Source: an uncultured Porphyromonadaceae bacterium
GTDB taxonomy: Bacteria; Bacteroidota; Bacteroidia; Bacteroidales; Muribaculaceae
NCBI GenBank assembly: GCA_900540205.1
Contig: UQER01000041.1
Coordinates: 1-17,138, forward strand
DNA: 17,138 nucleotides
Direction of reading: 5' to 3'
In this document: positions 1 to 9,000 of the stretch, in pieces
How the letters are laid out: each line of letters begins with the position of its first letter
Numbering within the stretch: the stretch's first letter is position 1
Made by a program: the position numbers and the translations under genes
Notes under the pieces: model-generated
Databases searched by the model: none
What the model saw: the letters and a program-made list of their open reading frames with translations, nothing else
What the model was told of the DNA's origin: nothing

Positions 1-69
1 AACTCTCTTTATTTGATGTTTTCTAAACTAACGCGATTTTATCGCACCAGTAGTATTTTGACTATAATG

Positions 70-1245
70 ATGAAACTCCACATATACCTCCTGCGTTCCG
101 GCCTCTATGCGGCGGCAGCCATGATGGCCGCTGCCTGTTCGGGCGGCAGTTCCGACGAGCCTGCCGTTCACCCCGGCATCGACCCGGCAGGCAAGGCCAT
201 GAGCTTTGCCATTTCCGATGCAAACCTGCCGCTGGGTGCTTCGGCCGCATCGCGCGCCCAGATCACCGGCGACGGCCTCACGGAATTCACCGTCTGGGCA
301 TCGATGCGCTCCATAGCCGACAACACGAATCCCGGCGCGTGCAGCCCAGTGTTCTCAACCGGCGAGCCTGCCTCACCCACCGACTTCGTAACCGTCGGCA
401 AGGATGCCGACGCATGGAACTATGCCGACGGCAACCAGAACATGGCCTACTGGCAGAACCAAAGCTTCTACTCGTTCGCCGCTTTTGCCGCAGCCTATCC
501 GGCCGGCACATCCGATGCCGACAAGGTGACTCCGGTTTTCGCCGCCAACGGCCACACTGACATGGAGGGACACAACCACCATCTCACCATCACCGGATTC
601 AACGGCACCCGTAGCGCCGACCTCATCTACGCCACCGAGACACGCATGGTGGAGGACCTCGACGCCGACACCGGTCCGGTGAGCCTCACATTCCACCACA
701 TCACATCGCGGCTGCAGATTGTGGGACGCGTGGACCCGCTGCTCGTCACCGACGGGCGCCCCAACCCCACTGTCACCGTCACCTCCATCACGCTGTCGGG
801 CATGGACACTCAGGGTGCATGGAACGGAAGCGCCTTCGATCCCGCCGCATCTACCGACTACTCTTGGACATCGTCGGCCCCCGGCACCTACGCCACCAAT
901 TCCACCCCGTTCAGTGTCGGCACAGGTGAGCCCACCGACCTCTTCAACCCTGCCGCCAACCCCGACGGCACCGACATTCTGATGATTCCGCAGGACATCC
1001 CAGCCGAATCGGTTGTCACCATCACCTACCGTCACAACGAGGGCGACGACACGGCACAGCACACCGTAACGCTCAACCTCTATGAGGCCACAGTGGCCAT
1101 CGGCGCAGCCCACTGGCTCCCCGGCCGCTCCTATCGCTACACGGTGAACTTCGGCGCCGCCGATTACATCCTTTTTGACGCACCCACTGTGGAGCAATGG
1201 GACTATCAGACAGGCGGCAACATCATCGTGCAGCCCACCAACTAA
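70..1245 (+). CDS. Fimbrillin family lipoprotein (Mfa-like), first gene of the operon
   Basis: Probable structural subunit of a type V (FimA/Mfa1-like) pilus, exported as a lipoprotein. From the ATG at 70 the protein has 391 residues: a charged start (MKLHIYLLR), an Ala-rich hydrophobic stretch, and a lipobox ending at Cys23 (AAAC), followed by SGGSSDEP. Ser61-Arg62 (AASR|AQ) lies where type V pilins are usually cut by an Arg-specific protease. The body is Thr/Ser/Ala-rich beta sequence, including the fimbrillin-like stretch LTFHHITSRLQIVG. The end (VEQWDYQTGGNIIVQP) is typical of the Mfa-like/fimbrillin family. An in-frame ATG at 67 is equally possible. The TTG at 13 would place about 19 extra residues before the signal peptide and is unlikely. 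The gene lies 52 nt before the next fimbrillin gene on the same strand. The family call is from sequence character; subunit role (shaft or accessory) cannot be told. Confidence 0.85.
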   Translation: MKLHIYLLRSGLYAAAAMMAAACSGGSSDEPAVHPGIDPAGKAMSFAISDANLPLGASAASRAQITGDGLTEFTVWASMRSIADNTNPGACSPVFSTGEPASPTDFVTVGKDADAWNYADGNQNMAYWQNQSFYSFAAFAAAYPAGTSDADKVTPVFAANGHTDMEGHNHHLTITGFNGTRSADLIYATETRMVEDLDADTGPVSLTFHHITSRLQIVGRVDPLLVTDGRPNPTVTVTSITLSGMDTQGAWNGSAFDPAASTDYSWTSSAPGTYATNSTPFSVGTGEPTDLFNPAANPDGTDILMIPQDIPAESVVTITYRHNEGDDTAQHTVTLNLYEATVAIGAAHWLPGRSYRYTVNFGAADYILFDAPTVEQWDYQTGGNIIVQPTN

Positions 1246-1297
1246 GCCTCCCCGACTGCCACCCCGACCACACATCCAGCAAAATCACACAACAAGC

Positions 1298-2473
1298 ATG
1301 AAACGATATATATCCCCCCTCATATTCCTCGCCCTTCCGGGCCTGGCGCTGCTCACCGGCTGTGCGGCCGACGGCAACGAGCCCCCAATGCCCGAGCCCG
1401 ACCCCACACAGAGCATCGTGTTCGGGCAGGCAGCCGCCTCCGGAGGCATCGACTCGCAGAAGCAGGCGTCGACGCCGTCGCGTTCCACCCTCCTCAACGC
1501 CCTTCCGGAGGGAGCGCAGGCCAGGGTCTACGGCTATTGCGTGCCGCTGTCGGTGAGCCTAAACGCCGACCCGGCATCGGCCACACTGCCCTGGGTGCAG
1601 AAGGCCAACTATTCCGTGCCCGATGTGTTTCCGGGAAGCGATACCAGCGAGGGCAACATTGCCGGCACCACGCTCACCGTTAACAACGGGCGCCTGAAAT
1701 ACGACGGCACCCCCAAGCCGTGGCTCACCGGCGGCAACCTCGACGCCGACGCGGCCAACTACACGTTCATCTCCCACTATCCGGCAACGGGGGCGTTCAC
1801 CTACAGCCGCCATGCCGTGGCTGCCAACTCCACAACCGGCGCCCCACGGTTCACCTTCACCATGCCGGCGGCTGCCTACACCGACCACACTGCCATCCCC
1901 GACGCCATGGTGGCAGCCAAATTCAACCATCAGAAATCCGACGGACAGGTGCACTTCACCTACCGCCACATACTCACCGCCCTGCGCTTCCAGATCAACA
2001 ACTACTCGGCCGAAGAGCTGACACTCACCTCTATCCGTCTGGAGGGCGACTTCTTCAACTCCGCCGCTTTCACCTTCAACACCGGCGAGATTGTGCAGAC
2101 CACTGCCGCCACAACATTCCACGGCAACTGGGACCTCAGCCCCACAGGCGGCATGACGGTGGCCAGCAACTCCGGCCGTCCGCTCGGCGACGACACCCGT
2201 GGCACAAGCGTGATGCTGCTCCCCGACCCCGCAATCACCCCTTCGGCCGGCAACAACACCGACTGCCTGGGAAGCAACAAAAAGCTCCATGTCCGCTATT
2301 CCATCGGCGCCGCCCAATACACCCAGGATCTGGATGTAAAGCTGCTGTTCAAACCGGCCGGCGGCACAAGCTACGCGCTCAACCTCAACTTCGTTGGCAA
2401 CGAATTCGTGATATTCTTCCAGCCCACCGACCTATGGGAAAACGGCTCGGACAACGGAATCGTAATCAATTAA
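1298..2473 (+). CDS. Fimbrillin family lipoprotein (Mfa-like), second gene of the operon
   Basis: Second fimbrillin-like subunit, 391 residues from the ATG at 1298, the same length as its upstream neighbour. The start is chosen because it begins a clean lipoprotein signal peptide (MKRYISPLIFLALPGLALLTGC) with lipobox LLTGC at Cys22; the open frame extends upstream to 1175 but lacks a signal-like start. Ser61-Arg62 (TPSR|ST) matches the position of the Ser-Arg pair in both flanking genes. The central part has the fimbrillin pattern of FTYRHILTALRFQINN followed by SIRLEGDFFNS. The C-terminus (FQPTDLWENGSDNGIVIN) has the Trp plus GxxNGIxI-type end seen in Mfa-like proteins. The upstream gap is A/C-rich with no Shine-Dalgarno motif, as usual in Bacteroidetes. 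Only 12 nt separate it from the DUF4906 gene, so cotranscription is likely. It is not a close copy of gene 1. Confidence 0.85.
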   Translation: MKRYISPLIFLALPGLALLTGCAADGNEPPMPEPDPTQSIVFGQAAASGGIDSQKQASTPSRSTLLNALPEGAQARVYGYCVPLSVSLNADPASATLPWVQKANYSVPDVFPGSDTSEGNIAGTTLTVNNGRLKYDGTPKPWLTGGNLDADAANYTFISHYPATGAFTYSRHAVAANSTTGAPRFTFTMPAAAYTDHTAIPDAMVAAKFNHQKSDGQVHFTYRHILTALRFQINNYSAEELTLTSIRLEGDFFNSAAFTFNTGEIVQTTAATTFHGNWDLSPTGGMTVASNSGRPLGDDTRGTSVMLLPDPAITPSAGNNTDCLGSNKKLHVRYSIGAAQYTQDLDVKLLFKPAGGTSYALNLNFVGNEFVIFFQPTDLWENGSDNGIVIN

Positions 2474-2485
2474 TCTCCTTGAAAA

Positions 2486-5116
2486 ATGACACGTAAACAC
2501 ATTATATCTTCACTCTTTGGCGCTATGGCCGCCATGATGGCCCTGACCCTGACCGGATGCGCCGAGGAGGACTTCCGTTTCGACGAGCCCGACACCAATG
2601 GCCGCGGCGTAACGCTCTCGTTCTCCTGCAACGACATGCTTCCGCAGTACATCGACCCGGTGGCCTCGCGCTCGCGTGCCGCTGACCCCAAGACCGAAGA
2701 GGAGAAGAAAATCAACTCGCTCCACCTCTTTTTCTTCGACAGCGACGGCAACTTCGTCCGCCCGAATCTCGACGACACCCAATTTTTCCCCTACCAGTAC
2801 ATCCCCAATGCCACCAACCTTGTCACTGTGGGCGATAAGGTGTTCCAGACCATGACCGGCGTTACGGTTGTGGCCATTGCCAACATCAACGCCACCGAGG
2901 GGAACCCATACTTCTGCACCGAATGGACCACCGACGGCGACATACGCAAGGATTCGCGCAAGGCTGAAGGCGAACGCTGGGAAATCAAGAACTACAGCGA
3001 CCTGAAGCAGTGGATCTATCACCCCCGCCTGCGCATGGACGAAAACCGCTCGGTTGTTGACCTCCCATCGGCCGGCATGCCCATGATAGGCACCCTGGAA
3101 GGGGCGTCGCTCGTACAGTCGGCCACCAATCCGCGCCTTGAAGTGCAGCTCAAGGCTCTGATGGCACGTGTGAACATCACCATCAAGCTTAACCCCAATC
3201 AGGAGAGCCGCGACGGCGCGCTCCCCACCATGACCATCACAAGCTACGGTATAAAGAACATGCCCAACACCGTGCCGTTCACAGCCCCCACAACCGCGCC
3301 GCTTGCCGACGCACCCGCCGGCACGCCGCAGAACGACCGCTATGACCTCACCCGAGGTGACGACGGCGATGACAGCAACGGCCAGGAGATGGTGCAGGAC
3401 TTCCTCTACGAGCTCCCCGCACCCGTAACCATCAACAAGAACAGCGCCCCCGTAACCTTCAGCTACTACACCTACGAAAACATCCAGCTCCCCGACTACA
3501 CGGCCACACGCCCCGGTGTGGACGGCACGGATGCCAACTTCTTCCCCGACTATAACGGCGGGGTGGTGGACAACTCCACCATCCGCTATCCCGACGGTAT
3601 CGACGAGGCAGACCGCCAGCGCTGGAAACCCCTCATGGCCCGCAAAGACGCCTCGGCCATGGTGCTCAACGCATCATATGTGACTCACCAGAACCTCCGC
3701 TATCAGGCACGGTTCACCATCTACATGGGTCAGAACCCCGACAACGATTTTCAGGTGAAACGCAATCACGCCTACAACAACAACATCTCAATCCGCGGTC
3801 TCGACTACGTGCGCAACTCCTCCGACGGTGTCTACACCTTCGACGCCCGCGTAAACGTCATCTCCGACAACCCCATCTACTTTGCCATAGTCAATGAGCG
3901 CAAAATTGACGCGCATGCAAGCTTGCTACCCATGGATGTATGGTTCCTTTTGCGTGAGGAAACAGAGGAAGGTGGAGAAGCCACACAAGACTGGGAATCA
4001 ACCGTAACACTGACGCTTACCGATCCCGAAGGGAAAGAGCCTACCCCTGACTGGATTAGAATGGAAATGATTCCGCGCGAAGTCATGCAATACAATGGTG
4101 ACAGAAACCGCCCTACCTCGAAACAATTTATGCCTGGAACTGGTGCTCGTCCATACTTCACCACCAATCTACTGGATGAGCTAAGCTCCGAGATTATAAT
4201 TGACGGGAACAGAGATAAATCCCGCTCACGCGTATATTTCTACATTGACGAATATCTTCCCCCGAGTAATAACCCTGCGCCAGGCACATATGAAGGACGT
4301 TATGCAACAGTCTATGTAACCTACAAAAGGATGGACAAAAACGGGACTTTATTGGATGAACGCCATCGTACCCTCGAAATAGAACAAATGCCTATGGTTC
4401 ATATTGTAGGTACACAATCCGAGCGTAATATTGATACATGGATGGAATATTACGAAGAATACCTTGAGCATAACGACCCCCTTGACCGCCATGAGCCAAG
4501 CGCCGAATACTATAAGGATGGACTGATATGGGGACAGAACAAAAATTACGGCAACTACCAACGTAGAGGAATTCCCCCCTTTCACTGGTACAATAGCGAT
4601 TTCGATACAATTAATGAAATTTATAATACTGAACAGGCGTTTAATATGACCAAATACATCATTAGGACAGATGGCACACCTTTAAACTCTGTGTTACTTT
4701 ATAATGAAACCGTTCCTGCATCTGCATTTCATTATTGTTATGGTAAAAACAAACGGAATGCCGATGGATCAGTGAATACCAGTGACAATGTAACTACAGG
4801 ATGGTACATGCCCGGTATTTCAGAACTCGAGCTTGCTCTGACACAAAAATATCTTGACTTCCCAGATTTTCAAGGTAATTTTTATTGGTCATGTGCAGCT
4901 GCAAAAACTGGCACACAGGGTGTAACAACCCAACAGTATGAAGTTACAGACAGAGCGAGAGCCACGAAAGTAATATTCGACAACAAAGGAAATGCCGATT
5001 ATGCAAAAAGTGGTTCTCTGAATGATTCCGAAAATTATACAACACAGAACGATATATATGGTAGAGCTTTGCGTTCGGAGAAATTCCGCATCCGCGCCTT
5101 CTACAAGGTGCAGTAA
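2486..5116 (+). CDS. DUF4906-type fimbrial lipoprotein with lectin-like C-terminal end; mosaic gene
   Basis: An 876-residue lipoprotein, probably the large anchor or tip adhesin of the fimbria made by the operon. Signal peptide with lipobox LTGC at Cys25; Ser-Arg at 61-62 and again 63-64 (ASRSR|AA). Residues about 75-100 (INSLHLFFFDSDGNFV) are the usual start of the DUF4906/Mfa-like fold. The C-terminal part has WYMPGISELELAL at 773-785 and YWSC at 800-803, resembling the W-x-x-P-x-x-x-E-L ... YWS pattern of Lcl/DUF1566-like (C-type-lectin-like) domains, so a binding role is plausible but inferred. Composition is split: 3541-3600 is 60% GC and 4681-4740 is 30% GC by direct count, with the change starting near 3895 (residue about 470). 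The final codons (IRAFYKVQ, stop) return to GC-rich usage and are repeated about 316 bp downstream. Start is set by the signal peptide and the 12-nt spacing from the previous gene. Confidence 0.8.
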   Translation: MTRKHIISSLFGAMAAMMALTLTGCAEEDFRFDEPDTNGRGVTLSFSCNDMLPQYIDPVASRSRAADPKTEEEKKINSLHLFFFDSDGNFVRPNLDDTQFFPYQYIPNATNLVTVGDKVFQTMTGVTVVAIANINATEGNPYFCTEWTTDGDIRKDSRKAEGERWEIKNYSDLKQWIYHPRLRMDENRSVVDLPSAGMPMIGTLEGASLVQSATNPRLEVQLKALMARVNITIKLNPNQESRDGALPTMTITSYGIKNMPNTVPFTAPTTAPLADAPAGTPQNDRYDLTRGDDGDDSNGQEMVQDFLYELPAPVTINKNSAPVTFSYYTYENIQLPDYTATRPGVDGTDANFFPDYNGGVVDNSTIRYPDGIDEADRQRWKPLMARKDASAMVLNASYVTHQNLRYQARFTIYMGQNPDNDFQVKRNHAYNNNISIRGLDYVRNSSDGVYTFDARVNVISDNPIYFAIVNERKIDAHASLLPMDVWFLLREETEEGGEATQDWESTVTLTLTDPEGKEPTPDWIRMEMIPREVMQYNGDRNRPTSKQFMPGTGARPYFTTNLLDELSSEIIIDGNRDKSRSRVYFYIDEYLPPSNNPAPGTYEGRYATVYVTYKRMDKNGTLLDERHRTLEIEQMPMVHIVGTQSERNIDTWMEYYEEYLEHNDPLDRHEPSAEYYKDGLIWGQNKNYGNYQRRGIPPFHWYNSDFDTINEIYNTEQAFNMTKYIIRTDGTPLNSVLLYNETVPASAFHYCYGKNKRNADGSVNTSDNVTTGWYMPGISELELALTQKYLDFPDFQGNFYWSCAAAKTGTQGVTTQQYEVTDRARATKVIFDNKGNADYAKSGSLNDSENYTTQNDIYGRALRSEKFRIRAFYKVQ

Positions 5117-5150
5117 GGCCAGCCGGATTTTGCGTAACCCGGCGAGGTAT
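5089..5150 (+). repeat. Tail repeat, copy 1 (3' end of the DUF4906 gene plus downstream sequence)
   Basis: This stretch includes the last codons of the DUF4906 gene (IRAFYKVQ, stop) and runs through ggattttgcgtaacccggc (5125-5143). The same sequence recurs at 5405-5445 and resumes at 5589 once the insertion at 5446-5579 is taken out. Over 5089-5129 versus 5405-5445 I count 37 of 41 matches; the 19-nt ggattttgcgtaacccggc is identical at 5584-5602. Confidence 0.85.
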
Positions 5151-5157
5151 CCCACTG

Positions 5158-5403
5158 TATCGCCAGAGGCGATGGGCTGTGGTGAACCCCATGAAAGCGA
5201 AGCGCATCATGGGGTACAGAGGAACCAACCCGGAAGCACCTCGAAGAGGTCGCGGCTGTGAAAGCCTCCGGATAGAATCTCTGTAAATCCGCACCCTGAA
5301 TCACGGCCGCTACCTCTTCGAGGTGCGCCCCACACCCTCTCCCACCACCCATGATGCGCTGCGCTTTCATGGGGTTAACCACGGAATATCGCCTCCGGCG
5401 ATA
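5158..5403. repeat. 246-bp composite inverted repeat (multi-arm hairpin)
   Basis: Three successive arms pair across a centre near 5280. 5158-5173 pairs with 5388-5403 (15 of 16). 5179-5213 pairs with 5348-5382 (33 of 35). 5236-5261 pairs with 5301-5326 (24 of 26). The two outer arm pairs are also palindromic within each arm: atcgcc/ggcgat with a 3-nt loop, and ccccatga/tcatgggg. The element could fold as one long stem or as separate small hairpins. It ends next to the second tail copy. Short open frames crossing it on both strands come from the palindromes. It looks like a dispersed REP/BIME-type or non-autonomous element; function unknown. Confidence 0.8.
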
Positions 5404-5404
5404 C

Positions 5405-5445
5405 CATCCGCGCGTTCTACAAGGTGCAGTAAGACCATCAGGATT
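5405..5445 (+). repeat. Tail repeat, copy 2 (relic of a DUF4906 gene 3' end), interrupted
   Basis: Second copy of the gene's 3' end. In frame it reads NIASGDTIRAFYKVQ then stop, with an in-frame TAA a few codons upstream, so it is a fragment and not a gene. It matches 5089-5129 at 37 of 41 positions. The copy is interrupted after 5445 by a MITE-like insertion and resumes at 5589 (ttgcgtaacccggc). It may be the end of an earlier version of the adhesin gene or the footprint of a duplication. Confidence 0.75.
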
Positions 5446-5579
5446 GCTGTAGGGTCGCGACCTGTCGCGACTGCAACCCTGTAAATTTCAAATCATTACC
5501 TTGCAGACTCCAATCAGTGAGCGCGGCCTAATCCACTGCCAGGCAGTCGCGACAGGTCGCGACCCTACAATTGGATGCA
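5446..5579. mobile_element. MITE-like 134-bp insertion with 27-bp inverted repeats and 9-bp target duplication
   Basis: 5448-5474 and 5543-5569 are perfect 27-nt inverted repeats around a 68-nt spacer, and the arms themselves contain repeated gtcgcgac palindromes. The element is bracketed by the direct repeat atcaggatt at 5437-5445 and 5580-5588. Removing 5446-5579 plus one copy of that repeat restores a continuous sequence homologous to tail copy 1, which is good evidence for insertion. It encodes nothing, so any movement would need a transposase from elsewhere. The exact ends are set by the target repeat, a few bases outside the inverted repeats. Confidence 0.7.
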
Positions 5580-5583
5580 ATCA

Positions 5584-5602
5584 GGATTTTGCGTAACCCG
5601 GC
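5584..5602 (+). repeat. 19-bp direct repeat, second copy (end of tail copy 2)
   Basis: ggattttgcgtaacccggc here is identical to 5125-5143. Together the two bracket the whole nest of repeats. It belongs to the tail repeat displaced by the MITE-like insertion. Confidence 0.85.
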
Positions 5603-5641
5603 AAGCGGTATAACCGCATAAATATACATATCTGAAGTTCG

Positions 5642-5709
5642 GCCATTTTATATACAAAATGGCAGCGAGAGGGCGAATTGGCGTAATGAAGGCGCGTCAA
5701 TCGCCCTCT
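5642..5709. repeat. Two adjacent hairpins in the intergenic region
   Basis: The first hairpin is gccatttt (5642-5649) with aaaatggc (5656-5663) and a 6-nt loop. The second pairs agagggcgaattg (5668-5680) with caatcgccctct (5698-5709), one bulged base. Neither is followed by a long T run, so they are not convincing terminators. They may stabilise the 3' end of the upstream transcript. The rest of 5604-6026 shows no gene; apart from the promoter candidate at 5724-5755 I see nothing else firm. Confidence 0.5.
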
Positions 5710-5723
5710 TTCGGTTTCAGTAT

Positions 5724-5755
5724 GTTGCGATTGTAAAGGGAAATAAGTATTTTTG
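5724..5755 (+). promoter_or_regulatory. Candidate Bacteroidetes promoter for the S8 protease gene
   Basis: gTTG at 5724-5727 is separated by 20 nt from TATTTTTG at 5748-5755, which matches the TAnnTTTG -7 consensus with a partial -33 element. Transcription would start near 5762 and leave a leader of about 265 nt before the ATG at 6027. It is a single-motif prediction in an AT-rich stretch. Confidence 0.4.
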
Positions 5756-6026
5756 TGTAGCTCAATCATTATTATCATTGTTCAGGCCACCCACGACGCC
5801 ACGAGGCGGCATCGGACCAAATGAACCTGATGGCATTGTTGAGAAACCAACCGCATTATTCACCTCCAAAACCAATCATAGCAGCAGTTAAAATTCGTTA
5901 AAAGCCACCATCGCAAACTGTCGGATGCCGCCATCGGCTTCCAGCGGTCAGATTGTCATTTTTATGCATAAATCCTAACAGAAACCATATAATCAATTTA
6001 ATAACTTAACCCAATCAGTCACACGA

Positions 6027-9000
6027 ATGTTGAAACATCTCTACAAGACATTGTGCATAGCGGCTGCCATAGCAGTCGCCATGCCGGCATTCTCTCAGCT
6101 CAAGACTGTGGATCCGGGCCAGCCCATCGAAGGGGTTGTGCGGGTGAAACTGCAGACTGAGACGGCCCGCAAAATCGGGTCGGCACGGCGTGTGGCGCCA
6201 CGCGGCAAGCTCTCCACGGGCACCGCGCTCGACGCCCCGCTGAAAGCCATGAAAGGCGTGAGCATCCGCCCGGTGTTCCCGCCGAACGAAAAATTCGCGG
6301 CACAACGCGCCGAATTCGGCCTCGACCAGTGGTTCGAGATTGAGTTCGACAGCGACATGAGCTCGCGCGAAGCCGCCGGCATGCTCAAATCCACCGCCGG
6401 AGTGAGCAACGCCTCGGTGCGCTATCCCGTGGTGCTGTTTGACGGCAACGCCCGCATCACCCCGGCAGCCGCCCCGACAGCGGCTGCCACAGGCGACGCC
6501 ATGCCGTTCAACGACCCGCGCCTGAGCCAGCAGTGGCACTACCACAACACCGGCCAGCGCCAGGGCTGGGTGCCCGGCGCCGACATCAACCTGTTTGATG
6601 CATGGCAGACCGAAACCGGCAAGAGCGACGTGATCGTGGCCATCATCGACGGCGGTGTGGACTACACCCACGAGGACCTTGCCGCCAACATGTGGGTCAA
6701 CGAGGCCGAGCTTAACGGCACACCCGGCGTGGACGATGACGGTAACGGCTACGTGGACGACATCTACGGCTACAACTTCGTGACCAACAGCGCCCAGATC
6801 TATCCCCACAACCACGGCACACACGTGGCCGGAACTGTGGCGGCCGTCAACAACAACGGCATCGGCGTGGCCGGCGTGGCCGGCGGCGACGGCACACCCG
6901 GCAGCGGCGTGCGCCTCATGTCGTGCCAGGTGTTCGAATCGCGTGCCGGAACAGGCGAAGGCAACTTCGCGGCCGCACTGGTGTATGCCGCCGAAATGGG
7001 CGCATCCATCGCACAGTGCTCATGGGGCTGGGATGCCTCGGGCTACTACGACCCGGCGGTGATCGACGCCATCGGCTACTTCAACCGCGTGAGCCGCAGC
7101 GACCGCATGAACGGCGGCCTCTGCATCTTCGCTTCCGGCAACCAGGGGAGCACCGGCGACATCTATCCCGGATGCCTCGACAACGTGCTCACCGTGGGCG
7201 CCATGACCGCGCAGCTCACCCCCGCAAGCTACACCAACTACGGCAGCTGGGTTGACGTGGTTGCCCCCGGCGGTCTGCTCGACTTCGACCAGAGCGAAGG
7301 CGTGCTCTCCACCCTCCCCAACAACAGCTACGGCTTCATGGAGGGAACCTCGATGGCCTGCCCCCACGTGAGCGGTATCGCCGCCCTGATTCTCTCCAAG
7401 CACGGCAACGCCAACTTCCCGCCCTCCACACTGCGCACACAGATCGAGACCTCGGTGCGCGACTTCTACACCACCAACCCCACATGGGTCGGTCTGCTCG
7501 GATCGGGCTACGTGGACGCGGCCCGCGCCCTCAACATGAGCGACGGCACAGCCCCCGAGGCTGTGGCATCGTATGAGGCCATCCCCACACAGGACGAGAT
7601 AGCCCTTTCATGGATTATTCCGGAAAGCAGCGACCACAATGTGAACCACCACACCATCTACTACAGCACAACCGAATTCAACGCTCAGAGCGACCTGCAG
7701 CAGGTGCCGCAGGCAACGGTCGACACCCGCTTCATGCAGTCGGGCGACCCGATGACCTACGACCTCACCGGCCTGCAGGCCATGACTTCCTACTGGGTGG
7801 CCATCAAGGCCGTTGACCGCTGGGGCAACGCCTCTCCGCTCTCCGAGGTGAAGAAAGTGACCACCAACGCCGGACCGAAGATGACCCTCACCGCAGGCGA
7901 ATCGTCGTTCCAGGTGACGCCCACAGCGTCCACCGCAGGCTCGTTCACCATCGGCAACGAGGCCGAGGGCCTGCTGCGCTGGAGCACATCACTGCGCAAC
8001 ATGTCGATGAGCATGTTCGGGCTGGGACGCATGCAGTCGTCGCCCTACCGCGGCACAATCGCTCTGGCTCAGGCCACGCCGCGTGCCAAATCGGTGGCAA
8101 CGTATGATGTGGACAATTACATGGCCTCCGACTATCCCAAGAGCATGCAGACCTACGAGGAGCTGTACGCCTACATCGGCGACGCCGACAAGACCAAACC
8201 CAACGCCCTCGCACAGCTCTTCACGGTGGATGCCTCGGCCTATCCCAACGGCTTCAACCTCACTCACCTGAACTTTGACGGCGCCAACGGCTCAAGCGCC
8301 CGGTTTGAAATCTACCGCGGCAACTCCATGTTCAGCGAGCGCAACCTCGAACTGCGCTTCGAACCTCAGTTCTTCGCCTACAACTACGACCTCTCGCTCC
8401 CCGAGCAGCTGTGGTTCGCCCCCGGCGAAAGCTTCTGGGTTGTGGCCCACATCAGCGGAGAGGACCCCTATCCCCTCGGCATGGGCTTCAAGAACGACTC
8501 GCCCACAGCACTGAGCGCCTACATGAGCAACGACGGCGGCAAAACCTGGACCCTGCTTGCCGAGGCTCTGAAAGGCTCGATGTACGAGCAGTATGCCTCC
8601 AGCGCCACATGGTGCGTGAAGGCCATGAGCAAGAACCCCGACTGGAGCCAGGTACTCGAGCTTACACCCGCCACAGGCACGCTCAAACAGAACGAGACCG
8701 CGCTGGTGGAGGTGAAGCACAACGGCACACCGCTTGTCAACGGCAACTACAAGGCAAAAGTCTATGTCAGCACCAACGAAACCACCCCGTCGGCCGACAA
8801 TAACCTGACGTTCAACTTCTCCGTTAGCGGCCAGACCCCCGACATACAGGTGAACAAAGTAATCGACTTCGGCAGCCTGCTCGTGGGTCAGAAGAAAACC
8901 ATTGCCGTTGACATCCTCAACGAGGGCTACGGCACGCTCGGCGGCCAGTACAACGCCTTCCTGGGTTCGAACAACATCACCAGCACCGACCCCAACTTCA

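Noticed and set aside
51..60. tagtattttg just before the first gene as a -7 promoter element
   Set aside because: It does not match TAnnTTTG (one base short) and would leave almost no leader. The real promoter may lie outside the window.
373..1275. Open frame of 300 codons on the minus strand opposite the first fimbrillin gene
   Set aside because: His/Gly/Val-rich with no domain; a by-product of GC-rich codon use in the real plus-strand gene. The same holds for the minus-strand frames at 1559-2317 and 8292-9755.
5022..5382. Short open frames over the hairpin element on both strands (5022-5261 plus, 5101-5382 minus)
   Set aside because: They translate the inverted repeat itself and have no start signal or recognisable domain.
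5117..5603. CRISPR array
   Set aside because: The repeats are inverted or two-copy and not evenly spaced; no repeat-spacer pattern exists here or elsewhere in the window.
5805..5932. Distant inverted repeat ggcggcatcgg / ggatgccgcc
   Set aside because: Only about 10 bp with a mismatch over more than 100 nt; easily chance in GC-rich sequence.
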